Source: Dasypus novemcinctus
Taxonomy: Eukaryota > Chordata > Mammalia > Cingulata > Dasypodidae
Assembly: GCF_030445035.2 (NCBI RefSeq)
Contig: NC_080701.1
Location: forward strand, 11,064,739 to 11,128,738
Reading direction: 5' to 3'
DNA: 64,000 nt
A model generated the notes under the pieces. The model made no database searches, was not told the origin of the DNA, and was given only the letters and a program-made list of their open reading frames with translations. This document shows, piece after piece, positions 1 through 11,300 of the stretch. Numbering within the stretch: position 1 is the stretch's first letter; every line of letters begins with the position of its first letter. The translations under genes were made by a program, and so were the position numbers.

Positions 1-50
1 CTTCCCACTCCAGAAATTGTTCTGTTGGCTTGGGGAATCTCACACAACAT

Positions 51-452
51 ATGCACGGATTTTTTTTTTTTTTTAAGATTTTTTTATTTTTATTTATTTA
101 ATTCCCCTCCCTCGGTTGTTTGTTTTCTGTGTCTTTTTGCTGCGTCTTGTTTCTTTTGTCCGCTTCTGTTGCCTTCAGCGGCACGGGAAGTGTGGGCGGC
201 GCCATTCCTGGGCAGGCTGCACTTTCTTTTGCGCTGGGCGGCTCTCCTTATGGGGCGCACTCCTTGTGCGTGGGGCTCCCCTACGCGGGGGACACCCCTG
301 TGTGGCAGGGCACTCCTTGCACACATCAGCACTGCGCATGGGCCAGCTCCACATGGGTCAAAGAGGCCCGGGGCTTGAACCGCGGACCTCCCTTGTGGTA
401 GACGGACGCCCTAACCACTGGGCCAAAGTCCGTTTCCCATGCATGGATTTTT
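51..452 (-). mobile_element. DAS-type tRNA-derived SINE with target duplication
   Basis: On the minus strand the element starts GGGAAACGGACTTTGGCCCA, has a tRNA-like head with a B-box (GGTTCAAGCCCC) near 370, a GC-rich body and an A-rich tail (seen as poly-T from 61). Flanks repeat as atgcacggattttt (51-64) and atgcatggattttt (439-452), a near-perfect target duplication. The open frames across it are shadows of the GC-rich body. Confidence 0.88.
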
Positions 453-1663
453 ATTCAGCTCAAGATTCAAAGGTATTCCCACACGGATTTTTGCAGCTCT
501 TTCTCCATGGTACTGCCTTCTCTCCAGAACTCTGCCCCACATATTCTAGCCAATTTGACCTCCCAGGATGTCCCAAACTACAATCTCTGCCTTCTCAATT
601 CAGTGAGATCTTAGGTCTCTAAGCTTCCCTTCCCTGCACTCTGGAAATTGCCTTCAAGCAGAAAGCCAGGGTAATCTTGGGCTCCTTTGGTTTCTATTCT
701 CTCAGGGATAACTATTAATACTGAGCAAAAGGTGGGTTCTTTGCTTTCGGATGCCTATAAAGACCAATTTCTGAGACACCAAGATTTCAAAGAGAGAGTT
801 TGTGCAAGCAAAGGTCAGTCCACCTTAGACTGCCCCAAAACTGCCTCCCCAGTATGCAGAAATTCTAATATTTTGTGCTATTAGGATGCTAATGAGCAAC
901 TAGGGTGGAATTGAGACATGCTTTCAGTAATTAACATTAAGTGGTTGAACAGGATGGGGTTGGGTACTGAACTGGGGTGAGTCTCAAAGTTACAATCACC
1001 AGAGATCAAGGCACCCAGGTGAAGGGGATACCAAAATAAGGTCAGTAACAAGATTTTTCTTATGGATATCAAACAGAGGAAGGTGCAGTGGTTACCCTTT
1101 CAATAGAATTGTTCACATGCAAAGGTAACATGTCTGGAATAATCATAACAGCAGGTACAAGTAACCACATAGGAGGATAAAATGCGTCTAGAATAATATC
1201 ACAATGGGAGGTTTTTAGTTAGGAATGGCCATATATAAAGTGTGAAGTCTGCCTAGCCAGTTTCAGTTAATTTCAGGTATTAACCTTTTTGGCTATTATT
1301 TTTAAAAAACTATATAATGTTTCAGCAGTAATTCTTTTTTGTTTTTTGTTTAGTGTTTTCGTTTTTTTGTTTGTTCTTTTTAAAAAATCTTCGTCTTTTT
1401 AAAAAATCTTTATTTTTTATTTAATTGTTAATTCTTAACCTTCCCTTACACAGTCTAGACTTGGCTGTTGTCCAATGTCTTTAGAATCATTGCATTTATT
1501 TTGTTCAGTTTTCAAAGAGTTTACTCCGGGACACTAGATCCCGAACCGCGTCCCCTTTTTGTCCAGAAATAGAGATCTTAAACTCCCTAGGAGAATGGAA
1601 ATTGCTTTATAAACGCTATTTGTTATGGTTAAAAATTGTCTTTCATTGTACTCGTTTTTCTTC
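453..1663. other. ERI1 upstream flank, no gene seen
   Basis: AT-leaning DNA with no open frame of note. T-rich tracts near 1330-1420 may be a decayed retroelement tail, but I cannot name it. Confidence 0.5.
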
Positions 1664-2335
1664 TCAGGAAATGACGACGGGCTCGTGGGCCCCGGTGACG
1701 TCTTCCAGAGGCCGGCGCCCAGGGCCTCGCGGACCTTCCACAGGGAACGCCCCGCGCCCCCTCGCGCCCCGCGCCCTGCCCCGTCCCTCCCGCGGGGGGC
1801 CGCCGCGCGCGCGCGGGCTCACTGCGCCTGCGCGGCGTGTGGACGCCACGCGCTCCCGGAAGTGGGCGGTGTTCGCTGCAGTTTGTGTGGCCGCGGCCGC
1901 GGGAAGGCGGGCGCGGAGAGTTTTCCGCGGGGAAAGGCGGAGGCGTTCGGCCGGCGGGGAGTGAGCGCGCGGCCCGCGCCGACACCTGTCTTCTCTCGGG
2001 CCCCCGCCATGGGCGATGAGAAGACGAAACCGCGCGGCGGCGAGGCCGTGGCTCCCGCACGGCTGGCGTCGCCGGGGCGGGAGGGTGGGGAGGAGCGTCC
2101 GCGCCCGCGTCCTGAGGTGAGGAGGCGGCGGCCGGGAGCCCGCGCGCGCCCCGCGGGGCTGGCTTGCACCCCTCTCGCTAGGTGTCGCGCGGGAAGTGCC
2201 GCCTGCGGGCCCTCCGACCCCCGCCGCCGAGCCTGGCCCGGCTTCAGGGGCCTCTCCTCGGGGTGGTTGTCACTGCGCCTCCGGAGGCCCGGCTTACCCC
2301 TGGGTGGGGGTGGACGGTCCAGGGTGGCGTGAACT
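1664..2335 (+). promoter_or_regulatory. ERI1: CpG-island promoter and 5' UTR of ERI1
   Basis: Base composition changes sharply from AT-rich upstream DNA to about 670 bp that is very rich in G, C and CpG. This stretch spans the first coding exon and the start of intron 1. I see no convincing TATA box, which fits a housekeeping CpG-island promoter. GC-box-like motifs (gggcgg type) occur near 1865 and 2077. The transcription start cannot be placed exactly from sequence; somewhere between about 1850 and 2000 is plausible. Confidence 0.85.
2009..2116 (+). CDS. ERI1: ERI1 coding exon 1 (codons 1-36)
   Basis: Encodes MGDEKTKPRG through PRPRPE, a low-complexity acidic and proline-rich leader like the poorly conserved N-terminus of mammalian ERI1. 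It starts in a strong Kozak context (gccATGG) and ends at the donor GAG|gtgagg in phase 0. The same frame is open upstream to an ATG at 1625 and downstream to a stop at about 2332, but similarity to ERI1 is confined to these 36 codons. Confidence 0.9.
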
Positions 2336-5300
2336 GTGTGTGTCGGTTCTGGGTGGGAATTCTGCTGTGAACGTTCTGTGCTCCCTGTTGCTAGTGTCAT
2401 TCTGCCGGGTTCCTTGTGGCCGGTTTGGTAGCTTAAGTTTTTAAAGACGCACGATACCCTAGGAGTGTCACTTCAGTATTTTTTAGTTTAGCAAACAACA
2501 ACAAAAACCCAAAACAGCGCTCACCAGCCCACCCCCTCTCACAGCCGTGACAGAATGTGATCGTGTCTGTTGACTGGAGCTTCTCTCTGACTTTCTTTCT
2601 CTCCATTTACTCCTCTCTCAAATAGACATAGTATATGGCTGGTTTTCTTAATGGTTTTGATACCTCACTGGTAGATCCTAGTTACACTGGCAAAATTGTA
2701 AAATGACCTTAGAACATATTTATCTTCGTTAACGAATATTATTGTTGACTGGCGATTGTCAACAATCTAATACCAATATATATATATATTTTTATTAATG
2801 AGCAAATGTTGGGCACCTTGTATAGTGGGTACTTGCAAGAGGCTTCCTACCTTTTGCTCCTTCCGTTACAGTCAGTTCCCCGTGTGCAGGCAGAGTTTAT
2901 TAACATGCAGATGGTTTATTAACATGTGTCTATCTGAACAGTTACAGCGGTAATCTCCTTAGTGTTCAGTTTGTGGCCCTGGAGGATCTGGCTCTTACTC
3001 CATTGCTAAGTGCATCTCACACAGTTCTTTTCTCTGCTTCCCAGTGTTCCTTGTGTTCCTTTCCTGTGGGCACTTGTTAAGATTTTTTTTGTATTTGCCC
3101 TTTACCCTGAATGGTCTTCATCTGGGTCTTTGCATAGTTCTCATTCTCCTTCTTAAAATGTTACTTTCAAAGGGGACTTCCATGTCTTCCCTTTCTAAAG
3201 AACCAGCTCTTCCACCCTACCTCCTTTGGCCCGAGATACTGCCCGTAACATCATTAGATGGGTGAGTTGTATCATTTTTAAAGGGTTATTTTTGAATAAG
3301 AGAAATATGGGCGAATGTATTTTGTTATATTTGAAAAATATTGAAACTTTGAGACACAGCAACTTAAAGCCTGGATGTATTTTCCATATTTGGTTTTAGT
3401 GACTGTCACAGTTGGGAAAAAATGGCATGCAGATATGTAGATCCCAGTGAAAAAATTGGGGGATTGTAGCATCTATTAATAAATAATGATATAGTATTTT
3501 TTTTTTCAATTTCAGTTAAGCACGCTTTTTTTGTTTGAGTTCAGCTAGTAAATTTCCATTAACTCTAATGTCAGTTATGTAAACTAATGGAAGGGAGTTG
3601 CATTTTTATTATTTTAATACTCAGGTTTAAAAGTCTTCAGAACTCTTCTGTTTTCTAAGTTTTTTTCCGGGTGCAGATGCAGAGATTTGTTTTAGGTAAT
3701 TCACAGTTGGGGTAATAAAATAATGGAAACTTCTGTTCTTAAAATGTTCTTACTGCAGAGAACATTACTTTTGATAAGCCATTACTTTCTGGCTTACTAA
3801 AAATTTTCTTTCATCTTGATCGAGTGTGTTCATTTAAAAGAAAAAAAAAGTAAAAGTTCTAAGGATCAAGCTATCCTCTTCTACACACAGAAAAGGACAG
3901 CAGTTTTTAAGTCATGTCTTTCTGTAAAAGAAAATACATAATACATCTTGAAGGTCAACAACGCTTTTAAGTACTAGGCCATAGGATAGTCAGCAAACCT
4001 GTTAAAAAAGATCTTTATGGTCTATTTTTATAATGTAAAGAGCCTCCTATTTGAGATGGATAATCCATACATCCTCTTGCTTAAGTGGACACATGTAAAT
4101 TGCAGAACGGTACAGTACCATGAAGGAGAATATTTCTCTTTAGGTTGTGGAATCTGTCCCCACTTTTCTCATTATATGATCAGTACTGTGTGTGACGTGA
4201 TAGATGGACATGGAGACTGGAGAGGAAGCCAGTGTCAGTCTCTTTGTTATCAATTTAGTAAACTAATATTGTGTTTTTATAAATTAAAAATATATATAGG
4301 ATTTTTAATCTCTTTCTGTTCCTTAGTGGATTGACTTGAGCATCCTTTGGAAATCATTTATTGTGTAGACTTCTGAAGTTTGCGAGGAGACGCTGATCAG
4401 TGAGAACTGGGACCTTGCCTATGTCAGGGAGAACTTCAGTAAAGGAAGAGGCTAGAACAGTTGGCCAAGGAGAGGAAGTAGAGGCTTTAAATATATCAAA
4501 AGAAAGGGAAGGAGCCTGACAAGCAAAGAGAACATTATAGGGTCTTCATAGAAGTCATGATTTATAGCATATTGAGAAGAGGCCTAAGGGTTTACTCTTG
4601 GGTAATTTTTGTAGCTCTAGTTTTAGGTAAGAACCAACCAAATGAATCAGGGAGGATTTAGCCAAAGAGAAAATTTGCTTAACTTATCTGAGATACCTGT
4701 TTTTTGGTGGACAAGCTTGTTACTTACTTTTGGCTTAAATTTTAACCTGACTGAAAATAAAACTTAAAATTCAATACAAGCTTAAAGATAAAGGATAAAT
4801 TACCTTGATTAAATTCTAATGATTTGGTAGGTAGCCAGGTATGTATTGTAAATTTAATATTTTATTGAAAGCTAATTATTTTCTTGGTCAGCAATCAGTG
4901 TTGTAATGTATTAAAAATATTTGTTGACCATGAAACCTCTATATGCTTGTTGTGGAATTTAAGAGAAGTTCAATTATTTGAGAATAGAGAGGCCAGGACT
5001 CAGGAATGATTTTGAGAAGGAAAAATGGTTTATTGACGGCCGGCCGGACTCGGGAGCTTTCTGTTTGAATCCCGAGCCCCGAACAAGATTTTCAAACGTC
5101 TTTTATACAGAGAGGAAAGGTCAAATGGTCCCTTTGTTTCAGTTCTCAATAGGCTTCAATTAGCATATATCTCTTTCACATCTTAGGTAAGCTTTTAGCA
5201 AGGACTCCAGACATTTTAGATAAGCCTTGGTTTTTGCATTTCCCCTAAATACTTAAAGTTTATAGCCCTTGCTTTGTTAAACATTTCCTGGGACTGGAGC

Positions 5301-8300
5301 CTGCTGGTCCCTAAGAGCAGGACTGCAGCCTCTTACCGTTTCACACCCACAAGTCAAACAACTTAGTTATCTCTGAAGAGACAAAGAGCCTTCCACCCAT
5401 AGCCCACATCATTCCCCCCCTTTGTCAAAGTTTACTTGCTAAGCTTTGGCATAATTATTGTTGTAGCTATGAGGTGGATGACTGTTTGTTGTCTTGACTG
5501 ATTATTTATCAGTCTTTAGTACAGCATCAAGGACCGTTTTTAGAAGTTTAGAGCTTTTCATTCTGGACAGCAGAATCTTGGGCAGGGGCCTCCTGCAGTT
5601 ATTCTGTTGCCACTGGCACTCACGTGGATTTCCAGTCAGGTTCCAGATCCATCTATTACTTTTATTTTACTCTTAAAGAGTTTACACCTTTAATTTAAAA
5701 GGGGTGCTGAAGGGAGACGATCTCTTTTCTGTAACTGCTTCCTGCTGGCCATGGGCTGTAGTCATTGCCTAATAAGGTGTAAAACTCTTTAATTTATTCT
5801 AACTGGAGGAAGATGGATCTGGCATTCTGTACGAAGTTGGATGAAGTTTTCATATGGTTAATAAGATGTTCACTCTGAAAGAAACAAACTTAATTAAAAA
5901 TTTGGAATACCCGTTTTTAAAAGAGGACACATTGGATTACAGAGATAGACAAGATTAGATGCCTATAAAGATGGCATTCCTTAAAAGCTGGTGGGAACAG
6001 CATATATATTCTTTTTTTAAGTTATCCATCTTTAGAGAGAAATTGCAACAGACACTTAGCTTTGTCTGAAGACACATTCCAAGCTGTTCAATGATTGACA
6101 CTCATTCGCTCTGTCAGATGCTCCTGGTGAACTGGCACTCCTTGGGCAACTGGCTTCACTCAGGATTAGAACACTAATTTGGAAATACTCTTAGTTTTCA
6201 CCTGTGAGAGTGATCAGAACTACAGAATAAAGATTTTTACACCTTGGTTTTCATTGTACAATTTCTAGCAATTTTGACTTGTTCAATAGGTGACTCACCA
6301 TCAGCAAGCAAGCCTCACTTTTGCTAACTGAGACTGGCTGAGACTGCCACCTTATTCTATAGACATGTTATTAACTGTTTAGAAAATGATTTTACCAGGA
6401 ATTTAACATGTCTAATATACTTCTGCACTTGATCCAAAATAGAAAAGATAACATTACAATTATTAGGCATATATTTAGTACAGGATAAAAGTACAGCACT
6501 TAATATTAACTAATGTATTACTTAATGCATAAGGATTCAGAGTTGCCATTATTAGTTTTGAGTTTCAGGTTTGTAATACTTTACATGTTATCTCTCCATG
6601 AAAGCAGGCCATAATGCCAATTGTGTTTAAGTTTTACTTACAGTCTCCTGGTATCATGGCTCCACTTAGCATGTTCTTCAACGCAGTGAGCAAGTTGCAG
6701 CATCCTTCCAGTATTCCAGAGATTTTCCAGTATTCTACTAGCCTGGTGCATAGTGCTCTCTGGCACCATGGAACAGTGCCAGTCTGGAGGCGATATCCAT
6801 TGTACACTTGTACCGAGTCATTATTGGCTGCAGGAGCTTGAAACTGCAATATAGTTTCCATCGACTTCAGGAGCAGAACCAGAGACTGATATAGCACATA
6901 TTTTTAATTGAGGGGTCAGTGACCAGCCTAGCCAATAACTCACATGGAGAGGCCACCTGTAATGTATACAAGGCCTGGTTCGAATGCACAAGAGTTTGAC
7001 AATGTTAAAGTTTATTCCTTGTTTTATATATATTTTAAACAACTTAACGCAATACCTATATCAAATGACTATTTACTTACACAATTTTACTATGAAGATA
7101 ACAGTAGGTGCTTTACTTTAGTAATAGAGGAAAAATATTATTTTTCATTGTTAGAATGAAAACAATTTTTCCAATAGAATCAAGACAACTTTTTATTACC
7201 ATTTACTTAAATGTGTATTTTGCAGTGGCCTTCAGACAGGTTTATTATTATGAAGTTATTTCTGCTACCAATACCAATCTAAGTTTCTTTAGTTAACAAT
7301 AACTTCTACAACTAGAACTATTTAAACATTTTCAGTTTGGAAGATGTTTTACAAACTCTTTATAATTGACTATAACCACATTGACTAGCCACCTCATGTT
7401 TAAATAAACTTACTAAATTACAATTACCAATGAAAGAAATTTACTCTCTATTTAAGAGAGCATATCTACAATCTTTTCCCTTTAGCCTAATTTCACCAAT
7501 GTGAACTTACAATTTTCACTTACAATTTTCATTACCGTAAAGATTTGTACATATGTTAATTTAGTTTATAAATTAACTATGGGAGATTACACTCAAGTTA
7601 AATAAAATTGAAACCATAATAGTTTATGCAAGGAATGTTCTCTTTTTCCCTTACAGGAAGCTAAAAACTTCTTTTCTTTAAGTTATGAAAATTATTAATT
7701 TAAAAGCATAACTGACTACCAGGTTTTAAAACACATGCATACTGACTTCCAGGTTTCAAAACACATTACACAATTACTTAATTTTTTTAAAATCATAACC
7801 CAGGAAAGATCTCTCTATAGTTTTTATGGACTTTCCTTTACTTACTGAAATTTGTTAATAGAGCCACTAATTACCTTATTTTGTTGGAAAGAAATCTTCT
7901 GGAAGAAAATAAGGCTCACCAGATTGTGGAGAAGAAAATACTTTATTCTCAATCTTGCAAGAAGGGGCGCAGAGCCAGATATGGCTGGTGCCCCGAACAA
8001 AGAAAAATGACACAATTTATACCCCTAAGCCTAGCATGCAAGCTCTTCCTGTTTTTCCATAGATTGGATACTTCAGAAGTTACAGCCTATCTGAGATTTA
8101 ACTTTCCCACGCAAAAGTTTGATTTAACTGCTTCTTCTATCACATTCCAACCATTTTAGTTTTTACCTGCTCCCCCCCTTTGTCAAATAAGGAATAGAAT
8201 TTAGTGCTGAAATGGCACCGACTTAGTTAGCTCCTTCTTGGGCATCCTTCCACTGCCCATAGGACTGGCCTAAACTGGTCTCCTCCACTGCTGTCCAACC

Positions 8301-11300
8301 CGGGAGTGGGAGACTGAGGCAGCAGGCCGCCAGGTTACATCAACATTTTTCTTCTGTGAAAATTAACCTAATCTTTGTTTTGTTTTGTTTTGTTTTTTTT
8401 TCCAATTTATGGCTGACAAAGGTTTAAACTGGGAAATTACCAGGCAAACTGATTCTTAATTCCCTAGCCTAGTAGATAGGTTTAATCTGCCACACCTAGT
8501 CTTGCCTTAAAAGCTCTTGCAAAGAGGAGGCCCTTTCCCAATTGTTTCCATAATCAGATTTCTATGACTTTCTCATCCTGCTTAGTTCAATTTGGGCTTT
8601 AAGAATATTTATAAATATAACTGCATATTTAATTTTTAACAATTTGAATAGACCTCTTTTAAGAATTTTTATTTGTTAATTTGATATTATCCTGATGTAT
8701 GAAGACATACATTGAGCTTTTTTTTTAAAAATGGGCAGACACAAAGAGTTAGACACAAACACAACTCATTGATATTACTTGTAATTTGCATTATTTTATA
8801 TACTGTTTAACTTAATTAATTAGGGGTCCAGAAATACATATTACTTATATAACTGCATATTTAACCTCAACAATTTGAGCAAATAGGCAGACATGAATAG
8901 TTTGACACAACAACATGACTTTAGTTACTTTAAACTTTTCAAAGACTTTTGAAACTCTTCTTAATTTGCACTATGACCATGCAGTTTACCACAAGAATTT
9001 TCCTTCTTACTTAATGGATTGTAATAACCAAAATGTTCTCAATGCCTTAGCACCATTGTTTTAGAACTTTATATTTTACCTTGAAATTAGCAGAATTTTG
9101 GATAAGCAACAAGATTAGTTTTATATATATTTACTGAGGCTATTTGAAGCCTCAGGGAGACAGACTGCTTTCTCTCATGAATTGCCACTCTTAGGAACAC
9201 TGACCGTCAAGGCAGGAGACTTCTCCCCCTCCACCCCCCTTTTGGTTTTGGAGATAATAAAACTCAAGTGGTCATTTAACCTTATTCTATCAGGCAGCAA
9301 TTTATTTAGTTTACACTTGAATTCATGAGAGAAAGGGTTACTAATACCAGAAGAGGAGACAGTGATGTCCCAGCTCTTCTCAATTATGAAATAACCACAG
9401 GCAAAGGCAAAGGGCGAGGTTAGGCCTGAAGCAACCATAAACAAAGGAAAGGTTAGTGTAGAATTTACACTTAAATAATAGTTTCAGGCTAAATTCACCC
9501 AGCTATAATCTCAGTTATTGTCTTTCCACTGTTTTACAATATAAATGCATTTATAAATGATTTTAACTCTTAGTTACAGTTTTTATTAATTTTTTTAAAA
9601 CCTATTAATTTTATAACACCTTTAAATACCTTTCATTCAACTTATAACATATTAAATGAACTTAACCATTACTTTAATTTTTCCTTTAAAGTGAAAGAAT
9701 AAATCTCTTGCAGTTAGTTTGAAATAAAAGGCTACTTTTCAGGATTTGATTTCTAGAACATAAAATGTTCTTTTAAAAGAGGTAAGACTCTTCTTCAAAC
9801 ATTGAGGATATGATGAGGTTAAAGCACAAGAAGCTATTGATAAAATATTTTCTTTATATATTGATCTTACTCAATTTAATCATAAAAATTTCCCTTCCAC
9901 AAACCTTCTACACTTTCAGTATTCATTCAGGTTCTGTCCCACACTCTACTCTTTCCAATAATCAATCATTTTATCTTAGGACAAAATCATCTTCTGTTAC
10001 CTTAACAATAAAAACACACTCCATATATCCCACATACTAAGTTACCAGGCAAACTTCTTACAACATATAATTGCCATTAATACTAAACAAGTTTGTTAAA
10101 ATAATGAACTTTTCTTCACTTTAAATACTTAGTAGCATGTAATACCAGAAACAGTTTTTTTGGAAGCAAGTTGGCAGGGGAGATTGGCTGCCGAATAAGT
10201 TTGTTATAAAATTGCCTTTTATTATTATTATTATCAATTCAGTTTTGTTAAATAATGACTTTCTGCAATTAGCCACTTAAATACCTTAAACAATGCTTTG
10301 TAAAACTTTTATAATTATTTATACCCTTAATACAAAGTTTACCTTCACAGAACACATTCTCTTACTTAAGGTTACTACAATACCTTCTAAGAACCTGAGC
10401 AGAATGCAAACGTATTTTGGCTTTGACACCCTAAGGAGGGAACTTTACTGCATTTATTCTGATTCTGCTTTTCACCTCCTTCACTTCCCCCCCTTCCAGG
10501 CAGTCGGGTGCACAACAAACAGGAATGCGGCTTATGAATAGAAGGGTGGACTCACTGGAAAGGGGCAAGCCGCTCCCCCCTTTCCAGCTTTCAGCCAAAA
10601 TGGGCAGACAGAACCTACTCAAATTTGGCAACTCTCCCAGGAACCCAGCCGCCCTGACTGGGACATTCCCAACAGACTTGGGTGCTTGGCGCGGACACAG
10701 ATGGCCTCCAAGCCCCGGCAAAGGGCCAGATCAGAGACAAGACACCAGAACATGCACAAACATCTAGACTCCTCAGCTTTTGCCCCAGAATCATTTCACC
10801 CCCTTGCCAATGGCAAGGGAGGGCTCCAGCTCAGCTGTAATTCTACTTCATGTAAGGACACAACTCCAACACTAACATTGAGCTGACACAGACAGAAGCA
10901 CAAAGGTCACTAATCTGACTCACAAGTTTATATATTTATTTTCACCACGGCTGCCCCCACAGCCATCACAAACCTCAGAACACTTAACATTTGGTATAAA
11001 GCAAATTCATTCACAAATTAGCACCATAACAAAAGATTTCAGCTAGACTTTTTCACTGTTTAAACTTTACACCCAGACCAAGCTCCACCAGAAAAGCCGA
11101 TCCATTTTCCTGTAACCAAGTTTTGTTTTCCTTAATCTAGACCAATTTCCAGGATATTAGGACTCGAACCTATAAATACCCTTCCTATTAAAATTGAGAC
11201 TCCACTCCTTTAGTGGATATAAGACCAGTACCAGATTCTAACATGCAGTTAGACAAACCCAAAACACCAGGGCTTTTCCCCGGTTTTCCTCCTTTTCCCA

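Noticed and set aside
1819..2400. 193-codon minus-strand frame over the ERI1 promoter
   Set aside because: Arg/Pro-rich translation of CpG-island DNA with no domain; overlaps ERI1 exon 1.
4978..5163. 61-codon frame present twice (also 11701-11886)
   Set aside because: It is on the strand opposite to the provirus and duplicated only because the LTR is duplicated.
9175..10721. Minus-strand frames of 89 and 96 codons inside the provirus as gag or accessory genes
   Set aside because: No zinc knuckle, capsid, protease, polymerase or envelope motif is visible; too short to support.
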